A DNA stretch of 8,445 nt from Dokdonella_A sp040002595 (GCA_040002595.1 JBDUED010000110.1:1-8445), one strand, 5' to 3'; numbered from the stretch's first letter, positions 1-6,091 are shown. Numbers and translations: made by a program. Notes: a model not told the origin generated them from the sequence alone.

Positions 1-90
1 TTTGCACTGCAGGTCGCAATCAAGTTCCTGTGTTTTCTCGGCGCCGCCGCCAGCGTGCTTGCCGTCATCCGCATCATGTTGGGGCGCTAA
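1..90 (+). CDS. sdhD: SdhD, succinate dehydrogenase membrane anchor subunit (3' end only)
   Basis: Frame 1 is open from the window edge and stops at TAA 88-90, giving the last 29 residues of a protein that begins outside the window. The piece is one hydrophobic stretch ending in IRIMLGR, as expected for the last transmembrane helix of the small anchor subunit, which with SdhC holds haem b and the quinone site in the inner membrane. The stop lies 5 nt before the sdhA ATG, matching the usual sdhC-sdhD-sdhA-sdhB order. The fragment is too short to identify on its own, so the name rests mainly on position. It could in principle be another small membrane protein, but that is unlikely directly before sdhA. 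Confidence 0.8.
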   Translation, partial: FALQVAIKFLCFLGAAASVLAVIRIMLGR

Positions 91-95
91 TCCGA

Positions 96-1883
96 ATGCA
101 GAGTTACAAGATCCAGGAACACAACGTCGATATCGTCGTGGTTGGCGCCGGTGGCGCCGGATTGCGCGCCACCTTCGGTCTAGCCGCGACGGGACTCTCG
201 ACTGCGTGCATCACCAAGGTTTTCCCCACACGCTCGCACACGGTTGCGGCGCAGGGCGGCATTTCGGCGGCACTCGGCAATATGGGCGAGGATGACTGGC
301 GCTTCCATTTCTATGACACGGTCAAGGGCGGCGACTGGCTCGGCGACCAGGATGCGATCGAGTACATGTGCAAGGAAGCCGCGGCCGCCGTCATCGAACT
401 CGAGCATTACGGCGTGCCGTTTTCGCGCACCGACGAGGGCAAGATCTACCAGCGCCCGTTCGGTGGCATGACGACGCACTACGGCAAGGGTACCGCGCAG
501 CGCACTTGCGCCGCGGCGGACCGTACCGGCCACGCGATCCTGCATACCTTGTATCAGCAGTCGCTCAAGCACAACGCGCGCTTCTTCATCGAATATTTCG
601 CGCTTGATCTGATCTTCGACGACGAGGGCGTGTGCCGCGGCGTGCTGGCGCTCGACATGTCCGAGGGTAGCTTGCATCTGTTTCGCTCGCACGGGGTGGT
701 GCTGGCAACTGGTGGCTATGGTCGCGCCTATTTCACTGCGACCTCGGCGCATACCTGCACCGGCGATGGTGGCGGTCTGGCCCTGCGTGCGGGGCTTGCC
801 ATGCAGGACATGGAATTCGTGCAGTTCCACCCCACCGGCATCTATGGTGCCGGCTGCCTGATTACGGAGGGCGTGCGGGGCGAGGGCGGCTTTCTCACCA
901 ATTCAGAGGGCGAGCGTTTCATGGAGCGCTACGCGCCGAACGCGAAGGATCTGGCTTCGCGCGATGTGGTAAGCCGCGCGATGACCATCGAGATTCGCGA
1001 AGGTCGCGGCATTGGCGAGCACAAGGATCATCTCAATTTGAATCTGATGCATCTGGGTGCCGAAGTACTGCACGAAAAGCTGCCGGGCATTTCCGAAAGC
1101 GCGCGCATTTTCGCCGGCGTGGACGTGACCCGGCAGCCGATTCCGGTAAGCCCGACGGTGCACTACAACATGGGCGGCGTGCCAACGAATCATCACGGCG
1201 AAGTCGTGCGCAATGTCGGCGACAACCCCGATGCACCCGTGCCGGGTCTGTATGCGATTGGCGAAGCGGCGTGCGTATCCGTGCACGGCGCCAATCGGCT
1301 CGGTTCCAATTCGCTGCTCGACCTGGTGGTTTTCGGACGCGCCGTCGCGCAACGCTGCACCGCGACGATCAAACCCGATCAACCGCACAAGCGGTTGCCG
1401 GCGTCTGCCTGCGACAAGGCGCTCGTCAATTTCGATCGCCTGCGTCATGCGAATGGCTCGACGCCGACCGCCGATATCCGCATGGCAATGCAGAAGACGA
1501 TGCAGGCCGACGCCGCGGTTTTCCGCACAGAAAAGACCCTGCGCGAAGGCTGCGCGAAGATGGACAAGGTGTTCGCCTCGTTCGACGACGTGCGCGTGTC
1601 GGATCGTTCGCTGGTGTGGAATACAGACCTCATCGAGACGCTGGAACTGCAGAACCTGCTGTACAACGCGGTTGCGACGATCAATTCCGCCGAACAGCGC
1701 CACGAAAGCCGTGGCGCGCACGCGCGCGAGGATTTCCCCGAGCGCGACGATGCGAACTGGATGAAGCACACGCTGGTCAAGGTCGACGATCATGGCAAAT
1801 GTGCGTTTGATTCCCGCCCGGTGCACCTGCAGCCTTTGACTGATGATGTCGCAGCTGTGCCGCCGGCGAAGCGGGTGTATTGA
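96..1883 (+). CDS. sdhA: SdhA, succinate dehydrogenase flavoprotein subunit
   Basis: A 595-residue flavoprotein of complex II (E. coli SdhA is 588). It oxidises succinate to fumarate on covalently bound FAD and passes electrons to SdhB at the inner membrane. The N-terminus has the dinucleotide-binding motif VVVGAGGAGLRA. His48 in SHTVAAQGG is the expected covalent FAD attachment site. Aligned by eye to E. coli, the active-site residues are His245 (QFHPTG), Arg289 (ASRDVV), His356 (HYNMGG) and Arg401 (ANRLGSNSLLDLV), all present. Several stretches, such as HLNLNLMHLGAEVLHE, look like the mitochondrial/alphaproteobacterial type rather than the enterobacterial one. ATG 96 is chosen because the protein begins just before the FAD motif, 5 nt after the sdhD stop; the open frame upstream overlaps sdhD. 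The Shine-Dalgarno is weak (GGGG at 81-84), so coupling to sdhD is likely. The frame is intact. Confidence 0.98.
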   Translation: MQSYKIQEHNVDIVVVGAGGAGLRATFGLAATGLSTACITKVFPTRSHTVAAQGGISAALGNMGEDDWRFHFYDTVKGGDWLGDQDAIEYMCKEAAAAVIELEHYGVPFSRTDEGKIYQRPFGGMTTHYGKGTAQRTCAAADRTGHAILHTLYQQSLKHNARFFIEYFALDLIFDDEGVCRGVLALDMSEGSLHLFRSHGVVLATGGYGRAYFTATSAHTCTGDGGGLALRAGLAMQDMEFVQFHPTGIYGAGCLITEGVRGEGGFLTNSEGERFMERYAPNAKDLASRDVVSRAMTIEIREGRGIGEHKDHLNLNLMHLGAEVLHEKLPGISESARIFAGVDVTRQPIPVSPTVHYNMGGVPTNHHGEVVRNVGDNPDAPVPGLYAIGEAACVSVHGANRLGSNSLLDLVVFGRAVAQRCTATIKPDQPHKRLPASACDKALVNFDRLRHANGSTPTADIRMAMQKTMQADAAVFRTEKTLREGCAKMDKVFASFDDVRVSDRSLVWNTDLIETLELQNLLYNAVATINSAEQRHESRGAHAREDFPERDDANWMKHTLVKVDDHGKCAFDSRPVHLQPLTDDVAAVPPAKRVY

Positions 1884-1904
1884 TCGATTCAGATTCTTGA
1901 GGAA

Positions 1905-1918
1905 GCGCCGGAAGGCGC
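1905..1918 (+). other. Stable stem-loop with a GGAA tetraloop in the sdhA-sdhB gap
   Basis: A perfect 5-bp stem GCGCC/GGCGC (1905-1909 with 1914-1918) closes a GGAA loop, which fits the GNRA class of unusually stable RNA tetraloops. It starts 22 nt after the sdhA stop. No T-run follows, so it is not a rho-independent terminator. It sits between a purine-rich GAGGAAG (1899-1905) and an ATG at 1920. It could be an mRNA processing or stability element, a translation-control hairpin, or chance in GC-rich DNA. Confidence 0.4.
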
Positions 1919-1919
1919 G

Positions 1920-2051
1920 ATGCATTGCTCGAAAACCCGCAGCCTGGACCACGCCGCGAAGCAGTGGCTGCAGCGCAGTAACGGTGAGAACGACGTAGTC
2001 ACAGCGGCGCAGGTCAGAATGCGCGAAGGCAACCGGCGTCTGGCGCATTGA
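1920..2051 (+). CDS. Possible 43-residue small protein between sdhA and sdhB
   Basis: An ATG at 1920 opens a frame of 43 codons ending at TGA 2049-2051, and it fills most of the 212-nt gap between sdhA and sdhB. I do not recognise the product. It is basic and hydrophilic, with no membrane segment, and begins MHCSKTRSLDHAAKQWLQ. About three quarters of its third codon positions are G or C, in keeping with the neighbouring genes, which mildly supports coding. A GAGGAAG lies 17 nt upstream, too far for ordinary initiation unless the intervening hairpin (1905-1918) brings it close. A hairpin also spans its stop codon. It could equally be untranslated spacer; an ORF this short is common by chance in GC-rich DNA. 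Confidence 0.22.
   Translation: MHCSKTRSLDHAAKQWLQRSNGENDVVTAAQVRMREGNRRLAH
2018..2049 (+). other. Inverted repeat upstream of sdhB
   Basis: AATGCGC (2018-2024) and GCGCATT (2043-2049) form a perfect 7-bp stem around an 18-nt loop, ending 46 nt before the sdhB start. It covers the stop region of the possible small ORF. Downstream there is only a short TTTT (2058-2061), 8 nt away, so a terminator is unlikely, and sdhB must be transcribed through it. A role in mRNA processing or differential expression of sdhA and sdhB is conceivable. The pairing is seen directly; the function is unknown. Confidence 0.3.
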
Positions 2052-2084
2052 TCCACGTTTTACAAAAGATTGCTTCGACTTTGC

Positions 2085-2088
2085 AGGA
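2085..2088 (+). promoter_or_regulatory. Ribosome binding site of sdhB
   Basis: AGGA lies 7 nt before the ATG at 2096, a good Shine-Dalgarno spacing. It settles the sdhB start in favour of ATG 2096 over the in-frame TTG at 2048, which would add 16 residues of non-conserved sequence. sdhB therefore initiates independently rather than by overlap with sdhA. Confidence 0.7.
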
Positions 2089-2095
2089 AAACGAG

Positions 2096-2881
2096 ATGGC
2101 CGAGTTCAACCTCCCGAAGAATTCCAAAATCAGAGCCGGCAAGCATTATCCGGCCGATGCTGGCGCAGGGAATACGCGCACGTTCGGCGTCTACCGCTGG
2201 AACCCGGACGATACGGAAAATCCGCGCGTGGACACCTACGAAGTCGACATGGGAACGTGCGGACCGATGGTTCTGGACGCGCTGATCAAGATCAAGAACG
2301 AGATTGATCCCACGCTGACCTTCCGCCGCTCCTGTCGCGAGGGTATCTGCGGTTCGTGTGCGATGAACATCGATGGCACCAATACCCTTGCCTGCACCAA
2401 GGCGATTGGCGATTGCTCAAGCGGGAATGTGAAAATATATCCTCTGCCGCACATGCCGGTGGTCAAGGATCTGGTTCCCGACCTGACCAACTTCTATGCG
2501 CAATACGCGTCTATCAAGCCGTGGATCCGCACCCAGACGCCACCGCCGCCGGATCGCGAGCGACTGCAGTCCAAAGAGGATCGCGCCAAGCTCGACGGGC
2601 TTTACGAATGCATCCTGTGCGCGTGTTGCTCGGCCGGCTGTCCGAGCTACTGGTGGAACAGCGATCGTTTCCTGGGTCCGGCGATACTGTTGCAGGCGTA
2701 TCGCTGGATTGTCGATTCGCGCGATGAGGATACCGGCACGCGCCTGGACGATCTGGAAGATCCATTCAAGCTTTATCGCTGCCACACAATCATGAATTGC
2801 ACGCGTACCTGCCCGAAGGGACTCAACCCGGCCAAGGCGATTGCGCAAACCAAGAAGCTGCTGGTTGAACGCCAGTCATGA
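2096..2881 (+). CDS. sdhB: SdhB, succinate dehydrogenase iron-sulfur subunit
   Basis: A 261-residue iron-sulfur subunit that carries electrons from the SdhA flavin to quinone. The N-terminal plant-type ferredoxin domain has the [2Fe-2S] ligands Cys80, Cys85, Cys88 and Cys100 (SCREGICGSC motif). The C-terminal helical domain has [4Fe-4S] ligands Cys172, Cys175, Cys178 and Cys239, and [3Fe-4S] ligands Cys182, Cys229 and Cys235, with spacing identical to E. coli SdhB. Trp187 (SYWWN) and His230 (RCHTIMNC) match the quinone-site residues Trp164 and His207 of E. coli. The protein is 23 residues longer than the E. coli one (238), mostly at the N-terminus. It ends with ATGA shared with the next start, so the following gene is probably translationally coupled. 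All cluster ligands are intact. Confidence 0.98.
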   Translation: MAEFNLPKNSKIRAGKHYPADAGAGNTRTFGVYRWNPDDTENPRVDTYEVDMGTCGPMVLDALIKIKNEIDPTLTFRRSCREGICGSCAMNIDGTNTLACTKAIGDCSSGNVKIYPLPHMPVVKDLVPDLTNFYAQYASIKPWIRTQTPPPPDRERLQSKEDRAKLDGLYECILCACCSAGCPSYWWNSDRFLGPAILLQAYRWIVDSRDEDTGTRLDDLEDPFKLYRCHTIMNCTRTCPKGLNPAKAIAQTKKLLVERQS

Positions 2882-3303
2882 CCATCGGTCCGCAAACGCT
2901 GCTATGGCCGGCTTTCGCGCTGGCGCTGCTGACTTTCATCGTCTGGCTGCGGATGTTTTTCACGCGTGTAGGGGAGATGCGGCGTCTGCGCATCCATCCG
3001 CAAAGCGTGGCCAGTTCGGCGCAAGCAGCGCAAAAATTCATTGATACGCGCGCCGCGGATAATTTCCGCAATTTGTTCGAATTGCCGGTATTGTTTTATG
3101 TGGCGCTCGGCCTCGCATGGGTGATTCCCGCCATCGATGCGGTCACGCTCAGCCTGGCCTGGGCGTTCGTGGCGCTGCGTGTCGCGCACAGTGCGATTCA
3201 TTGCTCCAGCAACCGCGTCATGCACCGTTTCCGCGTCTATGCCGCCGGGGGCTTTGCGCTGTGGGCGATGTGGGGCTGGCTTGCCTGGCGCGCCGCCGGA
3301 TGA
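2878..3303 (+). CDS. MAPEG-family integral membrane protein, function unknown
   Basis: A 141-residue protein with four predicted membrane segments, roughly residues 5-26, 69-87, 88-108 and 118-138. The stretch DNFRNLFELPVLFYVAL (61-77) and the later RVAHSAIHCSSNRVMHRFRV (101-120) match the pattern of the MAPEG family (membrane-associated proteins in eicosanoid and glutathione metabolism): an N/E-containing loop leading into the second helix, and an R-x-x-H segment ahead of the fourth. Some family members are glutathione transferases or peroxidases, but most bacterial members have no proven activity, so I assign none. The start overlaps the sdhB stop by 4 nt and the stop overlaps the sdhE start by 4 nt, with no clear Shine-Dalgarno of its own. 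This tight embedding suggests co-expression with complex II. The family call is by eye from motif and topology. Confidence 0.85.
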   Translation: MTIGPQTLLWPAFALALLTFIVWLRMFFTRVGEMRRLRIHPQSVASSAQAAQKFIDTRAADNFRNLFELPVLFYVALGLAWVIPAIDAVTLSLAWAFVALRVAHSAIHCSSNRVMHRFRVYAAGGFALWAMWGWLAWRAAG

Positions 3304-3542
3304 GTGCCGAGGCGCGCCTGCGTTGGCGCGTGCGCCGCGGAACGCGCGAGCTGGACGTGATGCTTGGCTGGTGGCTTGATGCGCGATACGGCGGGGCGGA
3401 TGCGGCAACGCGGGCGAACTTCGATGCACTGCTTGATGCCACCGACCCGGATTTGTGGGACTGGCTGACCGGGAATCTGCTGCCGACCGACCCGCACTTC
3501 GTTGCGATCATTGATGAAATCCGCGCCCACCATTGTCTTTGA
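3300..3542 (+). CDS. sdhE: SdhE, FAD assembly factor for SdhA (SDH5/YgfY family)
   Basis: An 80-residue soluble protein of the SdhE/SDH5 family, small acidic helical proteins that promote covalent attachment of FAD to SdhA. The family signature RGxxE appears as RRGTRELDVML, with Arg13, Gly14 and Glu17. The rest follows the family: a LLDATDPDLWDWLTG segment (residues 44-58) and a C-terminal helix ending IIDEIRAHHCL. The start is ATG 3300, overlapping the MAPEG stop as ATGA. The 3' end overlaps the ygfX-like gene by 29 nt. The same gene pair in E. coli (ygfY-ygfX) was once described as the cptBA toxin-antitoxin pair, but the SdhE role is better supported. Its position three genes after its client sdhA fits that role. 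Confidence 0.95.
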   Translation: MSAEARLRWRVRRGTRELDVMLGWWLDARYGGADAATRANFDALLDATDPDLWDWLTGNLLPTDPHFVAIIDEIRAHHCL

Positions 3543-3939
3543 CTTTTCGCCGTCGCGCTGGATTGGCGGCGCGGCAGTGCTGATTTGCCTCGGCGCGACG
3601 CTTGCGCCCTGGTTCAGCGCGCTGCCACTCGCTCTGCGCGGGGCACTGTCGCTGACCGCGTTGGGGTCAGGCGCATACGCGCTGCGCGTTCACTGGAACC
3701 CGCCGTTCCGACGCATTGCGTACCGCGCGTCGGGTTGGGTGTTGATCGATGCGTTGAACCAGGCACACGAAGCGCTTCTCGAATCGCACGCGCACTTGGG
3801 GGCACTTCTGAGCCTTGGCTTCCGCTACGGTCCGCGCGCGCGATTCCGTGCCGTGCTTGGACCGGACAACCTCGACGCGGAGACGCGCCGTCGCCTGATA
3901 CTGATGATGTCGCGCGCCGAAATCGTACACGCGCCATAG
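3514..3939 (+). CDS. ygfX: YgfX/CptA-like membrane protein downstream of sdhE
   Basis: A 141-residue protein with two hydrophobic helices close together (about residues 17-33 and 36-57) and then a basic cytoplasmic C-terminal part ending RRLILMMSRAEIVHAP. Length, the helical hairpin at the N-terminus and the position right after sdhE match the YgfX family (DUF1434), which is poorly conserved in sequence. E. coli YgfX (135 residues) has been reported as an inner-membrane partner of SdhE, and as a toxin affecting FtsZ and MreB; neither role can be read from this sequence. ATG 3514 is chosen as the most upstream ATG; TTG codons at 3502 and 3511 are in frame. It overlaps sdhE by 29 nt with no clear ribosome site, so coupling is likely. 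Family assignment rests on topology and context. Confidence 0.72.
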   Translation: MKSAPTIVFDFSPSRWIGGAAVLICLGATLAPWFSALPLALRGALSLTALGSGAYALRVHWNPPFRRIAYRASGWVLIDALNQAHEALLESHAHLGALLSLGFRYGPRARFRAVLGPDNLDAETRRRLILMMSRAEIVHAP

Positions 3940-3969
3940 CTGCACGGCGCTTGCCCGCACGATGGGCTT

Positions 3970-3985
3970 GCGGCACTCTCGCCGC
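3970..3985 (+). other. Small inverted repeat in the ygfX-lolC gap
   Basis: GCGGC (3970-3974) pairs with GCCGC (3981-3985) around ACTCTC. The 100-nt gap 3940-4039 otherwise shows no promoter-like hexamers that I trust and no T-run after the stem, so this is not a convincing terminator. It may be chance in GC-rich DNA. This gap is the likeliest place for an operon boundary between the sdh block and the lol block. Confidence 0.2.
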
Positions 3986-4039
3986 GGTGCGTGGTCTTAC
4001 CCTCACGCAAGGCCGCGTCAACAAGGATTCGCACGCCGC

Positions 4040-5281
4040 ATGTTCCGCCCACTCGAAGTCTTCATCGGCCTGCGCTACACGCGGGCGAAGCGGCGCAATC
4101 ACTTCATCTCGTTCATTTCGCTGGTGTCGATCCTCGGTATCGCGGTCGGGGTGACGGCGCTGATAACCGTGATTTCGGTCATGAACGGTTTCGACAAGGA
4201 ACTCAAAGACCGCATCCTCGGCATGGTCGCGCATGCGACGATCGAGGGCGTCGACGAAACCGTGCGCGACTGGCCACAGGCGCTCAAGCTCGCCTACGAG
4301 AACAAGCATGTCCTTGGTGCGGCACCGTATGTCGAACGGCAGGCGATGCTGCAGGGTTCGCATGTCAGCGGCGCGATCATCCGCGGCGTGATGCCGGATC
4401 TCGAACCGAAGGTTTCCGACGTCGACCGCCACATGCGCAAGGGCAAGCTCACCGATCTGGTCGCCGGACAATTCGATATCGTTCTCGGCAGCGAATTGGC
4501 GACCACGCTCGGCGTCGACGTCGGCGATCGTGTCACCGTGTTCGCGCCGGAGTTCAGCGCAACGCCGATTGGCGCGATCCCGCGCATGAAGCGCTTCACG
4601 GTGACCGGCATCTTCGAAATAGGCATGCAGGAGTACGACTCGGGGCTTGCGCTCGTCAACATGCAGGACGCGCAAACGCTGTATCGCCTCGACGGGCCGA
4701 GCGGCATCCGCCTGCGTCTGGACGACATGTTCGAGGCTTATCCGGTGGGCCGGGATCTTGCGACACGTCTCGGCCAGTTCTATCGCGTGACCGACTGGAT
4801 GCAGGGACACAGCAATTTCTTCAAGGCGATCGCGATGGAGAAGAAGGTGATGTTCTTGATCCTGTCCCTGATCGTTGCGGTGGCCGCGTTCAACCTGGTG
4901 TCGACGCTGGTCATGCTGGTCACCGACAAGCAGGCCGATATCGCGATCTTGCGCACGTTGGGACAAAGTCCGCGCAGCGTGATGGGTACCTTCATGGTGC
5001 AGGGCGTGCTGGTCGGCACGCTCGGCATCGCGCTCGGGGTGTTGTTCGGCGTGCTTCTATCGCTCAATCTTGCCGCGATCGTGCACTGGATCGAGCAGAC
5101 GTTCCACGTCACGTTTCTGGCGCCGGATGTCTATTACATCAGCGAACTGCCGAGCGATCTGCACTGGAACGACGTGATCTGGATAACCATCACCGCCTTC
5201 GTGTTCTGCACGCTGGCGACTCTGTATCCCGCACTTCGCGCGGCGAAGACGGAACCGGCGGCAGCGTTGCGCTATGAGTGA
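4040..5281 (+). CDS. lolC: LolC/LolE-type lipoprotein-releasing ABC permease
   Basis: A 413-residue permease of the lipoprotein-releasing ABC transporter, which extracts outer-membrane lipoproteins from the inner membrane and hands them to LolA. It has the family's layout: a conserved N-terminal segment (RRNHFISFISLVSILGIAV, residues 18-36) leading into helix 1 to about residue 48 and VMNGFDKELKDRILG; a periplasmic domain (about 50-265); then helices near 270-294, 316-345 and 378-399 in an FtsX-type domain. In the periplasmic domain, TPIGAIPRMKRF (175-186) resembles the LolC hook loop that contacts LolA. The start MFRPLEVFIGLRYTRA is typical. AAGGA (4023-4027) is 12 nt upstream, a long spacing. 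Only one LolC/LolE gene is here, followed by lolD, so it may act as a homodimer (LolF type). The stop is a single TGA, with lolD in the same frame. Confidence 0.95.
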   Translation: MFRPLEVFIGLRYTRAKRRNHFISFISLVSILGIAVGVTALITVISVMNGFDKELKDRILGMVAHATIEGVDETVRDWPQALKLAYENKHVLGAAPYVERQAMLQGSHVSGAIIRGVMPDLEPKVSDVDRHMRKGKLTDLVAGQFDIVLGSELATTLGVDVGDRVTVFAPEFSATPIGAIPRMKRFTVTGIFEIGMQEYDSGLALVNMQDAQTLYRLDGPSGIRLRLDDMFEAYPVGRDLATRLGQFYRVTDWMQGHSNFFKAIAMEKKVMFLILSLIVAVAAFNLVSTLVMLVTDKQADIAILRTLGQSPRSVMGTFMVQGVLVGTLGIALGVLFGVLLSLNLAAIVHWIEQTFHVTFLAPDVYYISELPSDLHWNDVIWITITAFVFCTLATLYPALRAAKTEPAAALRYE

Positions 5282-5360
5282 GAAACGCGCGCCCAGCACT
5301 GCGGACCGGGAACTGGCACTTCGAGCGCCATTCGCAAATCACGGGATATTCGATCGATGA
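5274..5360 (+). CDS. Possible 28-codon coupling ORF between lolC and lolD
   Basis: An ATG at 5274 overlaps the last 8 nt of lolC, and its frame runs 28 codons to a TGA (5358-5360) that overlaps the lolD ATG as ATGA. It thus tiles the lolC-lolD gap exactly and could carry ribosomes from lolC to lolD. It begins MSEKRAPSTADRE. Only about half of its third codon positions are G or C, lower than the neighbours, and no Shine-Dalgarno precedes it, so a functional peptide is doubtful. The arrangement is seen directly; translation is inference. Confidence 0.12.
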   Translation: MSEKRAPSTADRELALRAPFANHGIFDR

Positions 5361-6091
5361 CGCGCGCGGTCAGCCCCCATTCGCCAGTTCTCGACCCCGA
5401 TGTCGTTCTCAAGGCCGACCAGGTCGCCAAGGTTTACCAGGAAGGCCAGCTGCGCACGGAAGTGCTGCTCGACGTGAATTTGTGCGTGCGGCGCGGTGAG
5501 ACGGTCGCGATCATCGGCGCTTCGGGTACGGGAAAGAGCACGCTGCTGCACATTCTCGGTGGCCTCGATGGGCCGACGGCGGGCGAGGTCGTGGTGGAAG
5601 GTCAGACGATGTCAAAGCTTTCTGATCGCGCGCGCGGGAGCCTGCGCAACCGGTCGCTCGGCTTCGTCTACCAATTCCATCATTTGTTGCCGGAATTCAC
5701 GGCAGTCGAGAATGTGTGCATGCCACTGTTGATCCGAGGCACCTCCATCGGCGAAGCACGCGCACTGTCGACCACGTTGCTTGAACGCGTCGGCCTCGGC
5801 GCACGACTCGAACACAAGCCCGGCGAACTATCCGGTGGCGAACGTCAGCGTTGCGCCGTGGCGCGCGCCCTGGTTGCGCGTCCCGCGTGTGTGCTTGGCG
5901 ACGAACCGACCGGCAACCTCGATGAGAAGAATGCCGCGCAGGTCTACGAGCTGATGCTTGAACTCAATCGCGAGATAGGCACCGCCTTGATTCTGGTCAC
6001 GCACGATCAGCGCCTGGCGGCGCGTGCGGATCGCATTCTCGAATTGTCCGGTGGGGCGTTGCATCCCGTGGACAAAACGAAATCAGCGTAG
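5357..6091 (+). CDS. lolD: LolD, ATPase of the lipoprotein-releasing ABC transporter
   Basis: A 244-residue ABC ATPase that powers lipoprotein release by the adjacent permease on the cytoplasmic face of the inner membrane. The motifs are complete: Walker A GASGTGKST (residues 54-62, Lys60), Q-loop Gln106 in FVYQFHHLLPEFTAVENV, signature LSGGERQ (158-164), Walker B ending in Asp182-Glu183 (VLGDEPTGNLDE), and the H-loop His216 (LVTHDQRLA). The FVYQFHHLLPEF and GDEPTGNLD phrases are typical of the LolD/MacB group. ATG 5357 is the first start codon in the frame, which is open without a stop from the lolC TGA onward. It leaves about 17 residues before the first beta strand. GGGA (5343-5346) is a weak ribosome site. 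Context next to lolC supports LolD over other members of the group. Confidence 0.96.
   Translation: MTRAVSPHSPVLDPDVVLKADQVAKVYQEGQLRTEVLLDVNLCVRRGETVAIIGASGTGKSTLLHILGGLDGPTAGEVVVEGQTMSKLSDRARGSLRNRSLGFVYQFHHLLPEFTAVENVCMPLLIRGTSIGEARALSTTLLERVGLGARLEHKPGELSGGERQRCAVARALVARPACVLGDEPTGNLDEKNAAQVYELMLELNREIGTALILVTHDQRLAARADRILELSGGALHPVDKTKSA

Noticed and set aside
30..95. Upstream extension of sdhA by 22 codons.
   Set aside because: It overlaps the sdhD 3' end, is Arg-rich and not SdhA-like; ATG 96 places the FAD motif at the usual distance.
903..2048. A 381-codon minus-strand open frame opposite sdhA and the sdhA-sdhB gap.
   Set aside because: Most of it mirrors conserved sdhA coding sequence, it shows no motif, and no ribosome site stands out. 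Treated as a shadow.
1905..2061. Rho-independent terminator between sdhA and sdhB.
   Set aside because: Neither hairpin is followed directly by a T-run, and sdhB has to be transcribed with sdhA in a functional operon.
2048..2095. TTG start for sdhB giving a 16-residue N-terminal extension.
   Set aside because: ATG 2096 has a well-spaced AGGA, and the extension does not look conserved.
3962..4039. A 26-codon N-terminal extension of lolC from ATG 3962.
   Set aside because: The extension is Arg-rich and unlike the family start; MFRPLEVFIG at 4040 is the typical N-terminus.
3614..4966. A 450-codon open frame on the minus strand opposite ygfX and lolC.
   Set aside because: It is Arg/His/Asp/Glu-rich, has no recognisable domain and lies opposite two well-supported genes. 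Long antisense frames are expected opposite GC-rich codon usage.
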